Below, in pieces: positions 28,458 through 36,968 of a DNA stretch of 64,000 nucleotides (positions are counted from its first letter, which is position 1; every line of letters starts with the position of its first letter). Source of the stretch: Pseudomonadales bacterium (GTDB lineage: Bacteria > Pseudomonadota > Gammaproteobacteria > Pseudomonadales > UBA5518); the NCBI GenBank assembly GCA_024234165.1, contig JACKOP010000001.1, positions 1 through 64,000 on the forward strand. Direction: 5' to 3'. The notes beneath the pieces were generated by a model that did not search any database, had not been told where the DNA came from, and saw only the letters and a list, made by a program, of their open reading frames with translations. Position numbers and translations under genes: made by a program.

Positions 28458-30320
28458 ATGTCTTCCGTCACTCCGGCTGGTTCCGGTCCCGGTTCAGCCA
28501 CTGATCTGCTGTTGCAGTTGGGCGTAACGATCGCGACGCCCGACACGCTGGCGGACGCCGCTGCCGGCTTGCTGCCGGAGTTCGCACAGGTGCTCACATC
28601 AGCTCTGCGTGGCCTTAACAAAGCATCGGAACCATCTGATTCAAAAGATTTTGATAAACAAAAAGCAACCACGCTCGAGATCCCGGCAACGGCATCGATC
28701 CCCGGTATGGTCGAGCCCGTGATTACGCCCGCCGTATTTCCGGTCCCCGGTCTGAGCGACGCCACCGCCACGCCTGCCAGCAGCGAAGCCGAGGCTGTGG
28801 TCACGCACCGGATCATGGCTGCTCCGCTGCAGCGTCGGGCGATGTTCGCAGCCGCACCGGAACCGGCGACAGGCAAGATGTTGCCGGTGCCAGGTGCCGC
28901 ATTGCCGCCGATGCTGACACCGGATGCGAGACCTGGCAGCGCGGACGATGCGCCCGGTGGGTCCTTGCTCGCCGGCGTTGTGCGCCAACCGGAGCCGGTC
29001 GGGTTGCAGCGACGGTCGTGGTTCCCTGCTTCCGGTGGTGCCAATGAATCGATGCGTGGTCCGGATGCAACGCCAGGCAACGCAGTTGCAGCCGTGAGTG
29101 TCGATCCGTCGGGCGAAACCGGGGCGCCGGCAGCAGTACCGGCAGATACCGAAACGTCCGAGCTGTCGAATGCAGCCCAGTCCGGCGTGTCGATGGGCAC
29201 GGCAGTTGTGGACAGCCACGGCGCTGTGGCTCGATCGGGTACCTCGCCGACGGCGGTGACTGCAGCCGTGGTGATACCAGCGGTCCGCGTCAGTAGCCAC
29301 TACGACCCGGTCGCAACGATCGTTGTGCCCGGTCGGGGCGGGCTGGGCATTCCGGTGGCGGACGGGATTCGCGGGGAGCAGCCCGTCGTACCAGTGCCGG
29401 CAACCGGCACAGCAGCACAGGCCGCTGCTGCTGACCCAGCCTCCGGTTCCGTTGCCGCTCCCGCGCAGTCGGTCGTCGTTCCAGGTTCGACGGGCAATGC
29501 GCAGCAGGTGTCAGCCGATACGGTCGCCCGACTGCGGGACAGGGCGCTGGCTGACGGGTCCTGGTACGGGGCTGTGGATGCTGCCGGATCCGCTCGGGGG
29601 GCTGTGCCCCGAACGGATGGCTCGTCGACGGGCGTGACGGCGGACGCGCTGCCACTCCCGGCCGAGTCCGGTGATCGCGCGCCGGTCCCGGACGAGTCCA
29701 TACGGGCGATCCAGCGCGAATCGCTGCCGCACGCCTCGCGTGCCACAACCCAAGCCTCGGCGCTGGCCACGTTGGCTGGCGACACTCCGGAAGCCGTGAC
29801 GGTGCCAGCGGTGAGTACGCACGCGCCACAGCCGGTTGGCCAGGGCACAGCCATTACGGGTGCAGCGGCAGGTGTGCGTGAACCGGTGCTGCCGTTTGCT
29901 CCGCTTGCCCTCGGGCGCGACACGCAGTGGGCCGCCGAGCTCGATGCACGGGTGCGCTGGTTCGCCGGGCGCGGCATGGACGTGGCGCAGATCCGCCTCG
30001 ATCCACCAGAGCTCGGACCGTTGCACGTGACCGTGCACAGCCAGCGAGAAGGTACCAGCGTGCATTTCGCGACGGCCAGCGTGCAGGTGCGCGAACTGCT
30101 CGAACAATCGCTGCCGCGGTTGCGTGAACTGCTCGAGGGCGGCGGCATGAACCTGATCGATGTGAACGTCGCTCAACAGCATCACGGCAGCGGCGGGCAG
30201 CCGCAGCAGTTTGCCGGCAGCAGGGCGGATGCGTCGGCCGTGGTCCGTTCAGACGCGATCGAATCACCTATCGATCGTCCCGGATCGGCGCACAGCGGGG
30301 TCATCGACGCCTACGTCTGA
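28458..30320 (+). CDS. fliK: Flagellar hook-length control protein FliK
   Basis: A 620-residue FliK. The long N-terminal region (about 1-490) is low complexity, rich in Ala, Gly, Pro, Val and Thr, as usual for the molecular-ruler part. The C-terminal Flg_hook domain is clear: AELDARVRWFAGRGMDVAQI, RLDPPELGPLHVTVHSQREG and EQSLPRLRELLEGGGMNLID. FliK measures hook length and switches export to filament proteins. The ATG at 28458 follows GGAG; an earlier ATG lacks conservation. Codons 55-75 are unusually AT-rich compared with the rest (near 28619-28670). Confidence 0.9.
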   Translation: MSSVTPAGSGPGSATDLLLQLGVTIATPDTLADAAAGLLPEFAQVLTSALRGLNKASEPSDSKDFDKQKATTLEIPATASIPGMVEPVITPAVFPVPGLSDATATPASSEAEAVVTHRIMAAPLQRRAMFAAAPEPATGKMLPVPGAALPPMLTPDARPGSADDAPGGSLLAGVVRQPEPVGLQRRSWFPASGGANESMRGPDATPGNAVAAVSVDPSGETGAPAAVPADTETSELSNAAQSGVSMGTAVVDSHGAVARSGTSPTAVTAAVVIPAVRVSSHYDPVATIVVPGRGGLGIPVADGIRGEQPVVPVPATGTAAQAAAADPASGSVAAPAQSVVVPGSTGNAQQVSADTVARLRDRALADGSWYGAVDAAGSARGAVPRTDGSSTGVTADALPLPAESGDRAPVPDESIRAIQRESLPHASRATTQASALATLAGDTPEAVTVPAVSTHAPQPVGQGTAITGAAAGVREPVLPFAPLALGRDTQWAAELDARVRWFAGRGMDVAQIRLDPPELGPLHVTVHSQREGTSVHFATASVQVRELLEQSLPRLRELLEGGGMNLIDVNVAQQHHGSGGQPQQFAGSRADASAVVRSDAIESPIDRPGSAHSGVIDAYV

Positions 30321-30404
30321 GACAGCCTCTTAAGCCGCCCGCGCCACGCAGGCGTCCGTTGTGCTAAGTTTCGCGCTCCGAAAATCTTGCGACTACGGAT
30401 CGGC

Positions 30405-30420
30405 TGGCATGGCGATTGCT
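30405..30420 (+). promoter_or_regulatory. Sigma-54 (RpoN) promoter of fliLMN
   Basis: TGGCATGGCGATTGCT matches the -24/-12 consensus (TGGCAC-N5-TTGCW) at nearly every position, with GG and GC ten bases apart. It lies 39 bases before the fliL start and would start transcription near 30431. This splits the flagellar block into two RpoN units, fliE-K and fliL-N. Confidence 0.72.
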
Positions 30421-30458
30421 CCAGCCGCCTTGGCAGCACACGGTGACGAGATACTGGC

Positions 30459-30965
30459 ATGGCCAAAGCGACAACGAAAAAGGCAAGCGCAGACGCGGGT
30501 GGCGGAGGCGGGAGCAAAAAAAAGCTGCTGATCATGGCTGCGGCGGCGATCGTGTTGCTGGTCGTCGGCGTGACTGCGGGTGTGCTGCTTGGCGGGAGAG
30601 CGGATGCGCAGAAGTCGGCGGACGAGCGGGCGGAAGCGGCCCCGACGCAGACGATCTACGTATCGCTCGGTGACAAGTTCGTCGTGATGCTGCAGTACGA
30701 GGGCCGTCGGCACTATCTGCAGACGATGCTGAGTGTGCTTACGCACGACGGTTCGGTCGCCAAGCAGCTCGAGGTGCATGCGCCGCTGATTCGCGGGCGT
30801 CTGGTGGCGTTGCTCGGCGAGCAGGATTTCGCGGCGCTGCGCACCGACGCGGGCCGGCTGCTGCTGCGCGAACGGATCCTGGCCACGATCCGGGAGATCC
30901 TGCAGAAGGAGACCGGCGAACCCGGGGTCGAACAGGTTTTCTTCACCGATCTGGTGCTGCAGTGA
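30459..30965 (+). CDS. fliL: Flagellar basal body-associated protein FliL
   Basis: A 168-residue FliL. A Lys/Gly-rich cytoplasmic N-terminus is followed by one membrane helix (LLIMAAAAIVLLVVGVTAGVLL) and a periplasmic domain with YVSLGDKFVVMLQYEGRRHYLQ and the terminal FFTDLVLQ. FliL binds around the stator and stabilises it under load. It is the first gene after the second RpoN promoter and is followed by fliM and fliN. Confidence 0.93.
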   Translation: MAKATTKKASADAGGGGGSKKKLLIMAAAAIVLLVVGVTAGVLLGGRADAQKSADERAEAAPTQTIYVSLGDKFVVMLQYEGRRHYLQTMLSVLTHDGSVAKQLEVHAPLIRGRLVALLGEQDFAALRTDAGRLLLRERILATIREILQKETGEPGVEQVFFTDLVLQ

Positions 30966-31003
30966 TGCCGCGCCGTACACAACGCTAGCGGAGTTCGCGG
31001 GAA

Positions 31004-31972
31004 GTGCAGGATCTGTTGTCGCAGGACGAGATCGATGCGCTGCTGCACGGTGTGGGCGGTGGCGAGATCGAGCTGGGAGCCGAGCCCGCGCCAGCGTCGC
31101 GCGATTTCCAGCACTACGACCTCACCAGCCAGGACCGCATCGTGCGCGGGCGGATGCCGGCGCTGGAGCGCACCAACGAACGCTTCGCGCGTCACCTGCG
31201 CAGCGGCCTGCGTTCCCTGCTGCGTCGTGGGCTGGAAATTGGCCACGAGGGCATCCAGATCCAGAAATTCGGTGAGTACGCGGGCACGCTGCTTACCCCG
31301 ACCAGCATCAACGTGATGAGGCTCGATCCGCTGCCGGGTCACGCGCTGGTCGTGATGGACGCACGGCTGGTGTTCCTGCTGGTCGACAACTTCTTCGGTG
31401 GCGGACGTTTCCACGCCAGGATCGAAGGCCGCGAGTTCACGCCCGCCGAGGCACTGGTCGTCGATCGTGTGCTGGAGACCGTGTCTGCCGAACTCCAGAA
31501 GGCATGGGGCGGCGAATCCGTGCTGCAAGTCCAGTTGCTGCAGAAGGAAGGCTCGCTGGAAGCAACGGGAATCTTCAACGCCAACGACATCGCCGTCGTC
31601 AGCTCGTTCAGCGTCGAGTTCGACGTCGGTGCTGGCAAGCTGCACCTGGTCGTGCCCTATGCCATGGTGGAGCCGATCAAGGCGCTGCTGGATCGTTCGG
31701 CGCTCGTCGACGCCGATTCGCGCGGCAATCGCTGGGAGGCAGCCCTGAAGGAGAATATCCAGGGCGCGCCGGTCGGCCTGAACTGCCGTGTTGCCGAGTC
31801 CACGATATCGCTGCGCGAGGTGATCGACCTCGAGGTCGGCGACGTGATCCCGATCGACGAGCCACAACCGGTGCTCGGAGTCGACGACATCGCGCTGTTC
31901 CGGGTGCGCCTCGGGACGTTGAAGGGAAACCTTGCCTTGCAGGTGCTGGGCAAGCTGGAGCGCAGCGATTGA
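31004..31972 (+). CDS. fliM: Flagellar motor switch protein FliM
   Basis: A 322-residue FliM. The N-terminus has the CheY-P binding segment LLSQDEIDALLHG. The middle domain has the GGxxG block FFGGGRFHARIEGREFTPAE. The C-terminal FliN-like domain ends with DVIPIDEPQPVLGVDDIALF. FliM joins FliG and FliN in the C ring and reverses rotation when CheY-P binds. It starts with GTG at 31004, which gives the conserved N-terminus. The gap to fliN is 25 bases. Confidence 0.97.
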   Translation: MQDLLSQDEIDALLHGVGGGEIELGAEPAPASRDFQHYDLTSQDRIVRGRMPALERTNERFARHLRSGLRSLLRRGLEIGHEGIQIQKFGEYAGTLLTPTSINVMRLDPLPGHALVVMDARLVFLLVDNFFGGGRFHARIEGREFTPAEALVVDRVLETVSAELQKAWGGESVLQVQLLQKEGSLEATGIFNANDIAVVSSFSVEFDVGAGKLHLVVPYAMVEPIKALLDRSALVDADSRGNRWEAALKENIQGAPVGLNCRVAESTISLREVIDLEVGDVIPIDEPQPVLGVDDIALFRVRLGTLKGNLALQVLGKLERSD

Positions 31973-31997
31973 ACGTGCCGGATGGGGAGGCGACGCA

Positions 31998-32351
31998 ATG
32001 ATTGGTGACGACGAAGCGGTAAGTGGTCCCGGCGCGGCCCGGGGTGGTGGACTGCCGGAATTCGCATCGGGGCCGGCATCACGGCAGATGAATCCGGACC
32101 TCGAGATGATCCTCGACATCCCGGTCCGTCTGTCGATGGAAGTCGGCAATACACGGATCTCGATCCGCGACCTGCTGCAACTGGGGCAGGGTTCGGTGAT
32201 CGAACTCGACCGCCTGGCGGGAGAGCCGCTCGACGTGCTGGTCAACGGCACGCTGATCGCTCACGGCGAGGTGGTTGTCGTCAACGACAAGTTCGGCATC
32301 CGCATGACCGATGTGATCAGCGCCTCCGAACGCATCCGCAAGCTGGGCTGA
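31998..32351 (+). CDS. fliN: Flagellar motor switch protein FliN
   Basis: A 117-residue FliN. The C-terminal SpoA domain is typical: MILDIPVRLSMEVGNTRISI, DLLQLGQGSVIELDRLAGEP and NDKFGIRMTDVISASERIRK. It forms the bottom of the C ring and docks FliH. The ATG at 31998 follows GGGGAGG. fliO, which normally comes next, is absent: gltX starts eight bases after the fliN stop. Confidence 0.97.
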   Translation: MIGDDEAVSGPGAARGGGLPEFASGPASRQMNPDLEMILDIPVRLSMEVGNTRISIRDLLQLGQGSVIELDRLAGEPLDVLVNGTLIAHGEVVVVNDKFGIRMTDVISASERIRKLG

Positions 32352-32359
32352 ACAGGCAA

Positions 32360-33847
32360 ATGAAGGTTCGTACCCGTATCGCTCCGTCGCCGACCGGTGA
32401 TCCGCACGTCGGCACCGCCTACGTCGCGCTGTTCAACCTCTGTTTCGCGCGCCAGCACGGCGGCGAGTTCATCCTGCGCATCGAGGATACCGACCGCACG
32501 CGCAGCACGCCGGAGTCGGAGGCCGCGATCCTCGAGTCGCTGCGCTGGCTGGGACTCAGCTGGGACGAAGGGCCTGACGTGGGCGGGCCGCACGCGCCGT
32601 ATCGCCAGAGCGAGCGTGGCGAGATCTACCGCGAGCACAGCGAGCGCCTGCTCGCGAGCGGACATGCGTTCCGCTGTTTCTGCACGCCGGAGCGCCTCGA
32701 TACGCTGCGCCGCGAGCAGACGGCTGCCCAGCAGCAGCCGGGCTACGATGGCCACTGCCTGGGTCTGGACGCCGCCGAAGTGGCGCGACGCCTCGCTGCA
32801 GGCGAACCGTCGGTGGTGCGCATGAAGGTGCCGCGTGAGGGCGTCTGCCGCGTGCAGGACATGCTGCGTGGCGAGATCGAGGTCGAATGGACCCAGGTCG
32901 ACATGCAGGTGCTGCTGAAGGCCGACGGCATGCCGACCTATCACCTGGCCAACGTGGTCGACGACCACCTGATGGGCATCACACACGTGCTGCGCGGCGA
33001 GGAGTGGATCAACTCGGCTCCGAAGCACCTGCTGCTGTACGAATACTTCGGTTGGCAGGCACCGGTGATCTGCCATCTGCCGCTGTTGCGCAACCCCGAT
33101 CGCAGCAAGCTCAGCAAGCGCAGGAACCCGACCAGCATCCTGTACTACCGCCGCATGGGCTATCTGCCGGAAGCGTTGCTGAACTACCTCGGTCGCATGG
33201 GCTGGTCGATGCCTGACGAGCGCGAAAAGTTCAGTTTGCAGGAGATGCACGATGCCTTCGACATCCGGCGTGTCTCGCTCGGTGGGCCGGTGTTCGACCC
33301 CGACAAGCTGAACTGGCTGAACGCGCTGTGGCTGCGCGAGGATTTCACGCCGGAACGACTGGCCGATCGACTGGTCGAGTGGGCGTACAACCGCGACAAC
33401 CTGCTGCGCATATTGCCGCACCTGCAGCCGCGCATCGAACGACTCAGCGACTTCGCACCGGCGGCCGCGTACCTGCTCTCGGGAATGCTGCCGATCGGTG
33501 AACACAGCTTCAATGAGGTAAAGCTCGAGCGCGAACGCCTGCTCGCGCTGCTGCAGTTCGCGCAGTGGCGGCTCGAGTCGATCACGCGCTGGGAGCGTGA
33601 TCTCCTGTTTGCCGCCATGAAGGAACTGGCGGCGCAGATGGAGCTGAAGATCCGCGATTTCCTCGCACCACTGTTCGTCGCGATCGCCGGCACTTCGGCG
33701 TCGATCTCGGTGATCGATTCGATGCACATGCTCGGCTCCGACCTGTCGCGGGCGCGCATCCGGCATGCGATCGAGGTGCTTGGCGGCATCTCGAAGAAGC
33801 GCATGAAGGACGTCGAAAAGGCCTACGCCGCACTGGGGTCCGCCTGA
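32360..33847 (+). CDS. gltX: Glutamyl-tRNA synthetase
   Basis: A 495-residue class I synthetase that charges tRNA-Glu. The HIGH-like motif is in APSPTGDPHVGTAYVALFN and the KMSKS-like motif is KLSKRRNPTS. The Pseudomonas-type block GYLPEALLNYLGRMGWSMPD is present, as is the C-terminal anticodon-binding domain. It follows fliN by eight bases in the same direction, an unusual neighbour for a housekeeping gene, and may be partly transcribed from the flagellar promoter. No separate promoter could be seen. Its last 25 bases overlap the convergent cusA 3' end. Confidence 0.96.
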   Translation: MKVRTRIAPSPTGDPHVGTAYVALFNLCFARQHGGEFILRIEDTDRTRSTPESEAAILESLRWLGLSWDEGPDVGGPHAPYRQSERGEIYREHSERLLASGHAFRCFCTPERLDTLRREQTAAQQQPGYDGHCLGLDAAEVARRLAAGEPSVVRMKVPREGVCRVQDMLRGEIEVEWTQVDMQVLLKADGMPTYHLANVVDDHLMGITHVLRGEEWINSAPKHLLLYEYFGWQAPVICHLPLLRNPDRSKLSKRRNPTSILYYRRMGYLPEALLNYLGRMGWSMPDEREKFSLQEMHDAFDIRRVSLGGPVFDPDKLNWLNALWLREDFTPERLADRLVEWAYNRDNLLRILPHLQPRIERLSDFAPAAAYLLSGMLPIGEHSFNEVKLERERLLALLQFAQWRLESITRWERDLLFAAMKELAAQMELKIRDFLAPLFVAIAGTSASISVIDSMHMLGSDLSRARIRHAIEVLGGISKKRMKDVEKAYAALGSA

Positions 33848-36800
33848 GGCGCCGCCGGGCGCAGCGAGCGGCGGTGCACGATCGCGTACAGCGCCGGAAT
33901 CACCGCCAGCGTCAGCAGCGTCGACGACAGCATCCCGCCGACCATCGGTGCAGCGATGCGGCGCATCACCTCCGAGCCGGTACCGCTGCTCCACATGATA
34001 GGCAGCAGACCGGCGGTGATCGCGGTGACGGTCATGATCTTGGGTCGTACGCGACCGACCGCGCCCTCGACGATCGCCGCGTGCAGCTCGCCGATCGTGG
34101 GACGACGCTGCTCGAGCGCGCAGCGCGCACGTGTGGCCTCCCACGCGTGGTCGAGGTAGAACAGCATCACCACGCCGGTTTCCGCCGCCACACCCGCGAG
34201 CGCAATGAAGCCGATCGCCACCGCCACGCTCATCTGGTATTCGAGAGCCCACACCAGCCATACCCCGCCTGCGAGCGCGAACGGTACCGAGAGCATCACG
34301 ATCAGTGCTTCACCCGCCTGGCGGAAGTTCAGGTACAGCAGCAGGAAGATGATCGCGAGCGTCAGCGGAATCACGATGCGAAGCGTGGCGCTGGCACGCT
34401 GCATGTACTCGAACTGGCCGCTCCAGCTCGCGTAGTAGCCGGGCGGGAAGCTCACCTGTTCGGCCACGGCACGGCGCGCGCGCTCGACGTAGCCACCGAG
34501 GTCGTGGTCGCGCACGTCGACAAAGATATAAGCCGAAAGCAGCGCGTTCTCGGTCCGGATCGCGGGCGGCCCCGACTCGATGCGCAGCGTTGCAATCTGT
34601 CCGAGCGGGATCATCGCTCCGTTCGGTGCGCTCACCAGCACCTGGCGAGCGATCGTATCGGGATCGGAGCGCAGCTCGCGCGGGTAGCGCACGCTGACCG
34701 CGTAGCGCTCGCGGCCTTCGACCGTCGTGGTCACCGTTTCGCCGCCGAGCGCGCTGGCGACGGTTTCCTGCAGCGCGTCGATCGACAGCCCGTAGCGGGC
34801 CAGCTGCTCGCGTTCGGGTTCGATCGTGAGGTAGAGGCCGCCGCTGAGACGCTCGGCGTAGACGCTGGCGGTGCCGGGAATCGTGCGCACCACGCCTTCG
34901 ATCTCGCGTGCGAGGTGCTCCAGCTCGGTCAGTTCACCGCCGAATACCTTGACTCCGACCGGCGTGCGTATCCCGGTGGACAGCATGTCGATGCGGCCCT
35001 TGATCGGCATCGTCCAGGAGTTGGCGAGCCCGGGATACTGCAGCGCCGCGTCGAGTTCGGCGATCAGGCCGTCCATCGTCAGCCCGGGGCGCCACTGTTT
35101 CGCGGGCTTCAGCGTGATGATCGTCTCGAACATCTCGAGTGGCGCCGGATCGGTCGCGCTGGCGGCGCGGCCGGCCTTGCCGAACACCGATTCGACCTCG
35201 GGGAAACTGCGGATGATGCGGTCCTGCTGCTGCAGCAGTTGGGCTGCCGCCGTGACGGTGAGACCCGGCGGCGTGGCCGGCATGTAGAGCAGCGTGCCTT
35301 CGTTCAGCGTCGGCATGAATTCACTGCCGATGCGCGTCATTGGCACCACGGTCACGCCGAGCATGCACAGTGCGCAGGCGAGTGTTGCCCAGCGGTGACG
35401 CAGCACGATCCCGATCAGCGGGCGGTACGCGGCGACGAGAACGCGGTTCACCGGGTTGTGCTGCTCGGGGCGAATGCGTCCGCGCACGAACACCAGCATC
35501 AGCACCGGTACCAGCGTCACCGACAGCAGCGCGGCGGCTGCCATGGCAAAGGTCTTCGTGAAAGCGAGCGGGTGGAACAGCCTTCCCTCCTGCGCCTCGA
35601 GGCTGAACACCGGCAGGAACGATACGGTGACGATCAGCAGGCTGAAGAACAGCGCGGGTCCGGTTTCGCGGCATGCGGCGAGGATGAGCTGTGGTCGCGG
35701 TGTGACACCCGCGTCGCGTTCGATATGGCGGTGCGCGTTCTCGATCATCACGATCGCGGCGTCGACCATCGCGCCGATCGCGATCGCGATGCCGCCGAGG
35801 CTCATGATGTTCGAGCCCACGCCCGCGAAGCGCATCGCGAGGAAGGCCATCAGCACCGCAACCGGCAGCATCAGGATCGCGACCAGCGCGCTGCGCAGGT
35901 GCAGCAGGAACAGCGCGCACACCAGCGCGACCACGATGCTCTCTTCGGTGAGCGCGGTGCGCAGCGTCGCGATCGCTTCGCGGATCAGTTGCGAACGGTC
36001 GTAGACGCTGCGCAGTTCCACGCCTTGCGGCAACCCCGGCGCGATCTCCGCAATGCGTGCCTTCAGCGCGTCGATCACCTCGAGCGCGTGGCTGCCGTGA
36101 CGCGCGACCGCTATGCCGCCGACCACCTCGCCGTCGCCGTCGAGTTCGGCGATTCCGCGTCGCTCGTCGGGTCCGACCTCGACGCGGGCCACGTCACGCA
36201 GGCGCACCGGCACGCCGTCGACGCTGGTGAGCACCACGTTCTCCAGGTCCTCGCGTGTGCGCAGATAGCCCTTGCCGCGCACCATGTATTCGTGCTCGGC
36301 CATTTCGATCACGCGCGCACCGACGTCGCGGTTGGCGGCACGGATCGCCTGCTTCACGGCATCGAGACCGATATCGAAGGCCTGCAGCCGCTGTGGGTCG
36401 ACGCTGACCTGGTACTGCTTCACGAAGCCGCCCACGCTCGCGATCTCGGCCACGTTCGGCGTCTGCGCAAGCTGGTAGCGCAGGTACCAGTCCTGCAGGG
36501 AACGCAGCTCGCCGAGGTCGTGCTGCTCGCCGCTCAGCGCGTACTGGTAGACCCAGCCCACACCGCTCGCATCGGGACCGAGCGTCGGCGCCACCCCGGG
36601 AGGAAGCTTTCCCTTCACGGTGTCGAGGTATTCGAGCACGCGCGAACGCGCCCAGTAGATGTCGGTACCGTCCTCGAAGATCACGTAGACGAACGAGGCG
36701 CCGAAGAAGGAGAGGCCGCGCACGACCCGGGCGCGCGGCACCGAGAGCAGCGCGCTCGACAGTGGATACGTGAGCTGGTCTTCCACCACCTGCGGTGCCT

Positions 36801-36966
36801 GCCCGGAATAGTCGGTGTAGACGATGACCTGCACGTCGGACAGATCCGGCAAGGCGTCCACCGGTGTGTGCAGCAGCGCGTAGACGCCGGCGATGGTGAT
36901 GCCGGCGGTCGTGACCAGTACGATGAGCACATTGCGCAGTGACCAGGCGATCAGGGCTTGCAGCAT
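33823..36966 (-). CDS. cusA: CusA/CzcA heavy-metal RND efflux pump
   Basis: A 1047-residue RND pump of the heavy-metal (HME) class. Twelve membrane helices in two groups of 1+5, and two large periplasmic loops, are evident. Family strings include YPLSSALLSVPRARVVRGLS, ALDVITH-like pore segments, and the proton-relay helix GGIAIAIGAMVDAAIVMIEN. It pumps Cu+/Ag+ or divalent metals out through the outer membrane with the two upstream proteins. Sequence alone does not fix the metal; the CopL-like neighbour and Met-rich partners favour Cu/Ag. Its stop lies within the 3' end of gltX. Confidence 0.93.
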   Translation of the reverse strand: MLQALIAWSLRNVLIVLVTTAGITIAGVYALLHTPVDALPDLSDVQVIVYTDYSGQAPQVVEDQLTYPLSSALLSVPRARVVRGLSFFGASFVYVIFEDGTDIYWARSRVLEYLDTVKGKLPPGVAPTLGPDASGVGWVYQYALSGEQHDLGELRSLQDWYLRYQLAQTPNVAEIASVGGFVKQYQVSVDPQRLQAFDIGLDAVKQAIRAANRDVGARVIEMAEHEYMVRGKGYLRTREDLENVVLTSVDGVPVRLRDVARVEVGPDERRGIAELDGDGEVVGGIAVARHGSHALEVIDALKARIAEIAPGLPQGVELRSVYDRSQLIREAIATLRTALTEESIVVALVCALFLLHLRSALVAILMLPVAVLMAFLAMRFAGVGSNIMSLGGIAIAIGAMVDAAIVMIENAHRHIERDAGVTPRPQLILAACRETGPALFFSLLIVTVSFLPVFSLEAQEGRLFHPLAFTKTFAMAAAALLSVTLVPVLMLVFVRGRIRPEQHNPVNRVLVAAYRPLIGIVLRHRWATLACALCMLGVTVVPMTRIGSEFMPTLNEGTLLYMPATPPGLTVTAAAQLLQQQDRIIRSFPEVESVFGKAGRAASATDPAPLEMFETIITLKPAKQWRPGLTMDGLIAELDAALQYPGLANSWTMPIKGRIDMLSTGIRTPVGVKVFGGELTELEHLAREIEGVVRTIPGTASVYAERLSGGLYLTIEPEREQLARYGLSIDALQETVASALGGETVTTTVEGRERYAVSVRYPRELRSDPDTIARQVLVSAPNGAMIPLGQIATLRIESGPPAIRTENALLSAYIFVDVRDHDLGGYVERARRAVAEQVSFPPGYYASWSGQFEYMQRASATLRIVIPLTLAIIFLLLYLNFRQAGEALIVMLSVPFALAGGVWLVWALEYQMSVAVAIGFIALAGVAAETGVVMLFYLDHAWEATRARCALEQRRPTIGELHAAIVEGAVGRVRPKIMTVTAITAGLLPIMWSSGTGSEVMRRIAAPMVGGMLSSTLLTLAVIPALYAIVHRRSLRPAAPQADPSAA

Positions 36967-36968
36967 CT

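Noticed and set aside
33874..36942. A very long open frame on the + strand opposite cusA, rich in His, Arg and Asp
   Set aside because: It mirrors the codons of cusA, has no recognisable domain, and its composition is that of an antisense shadow in high-GC DNA.
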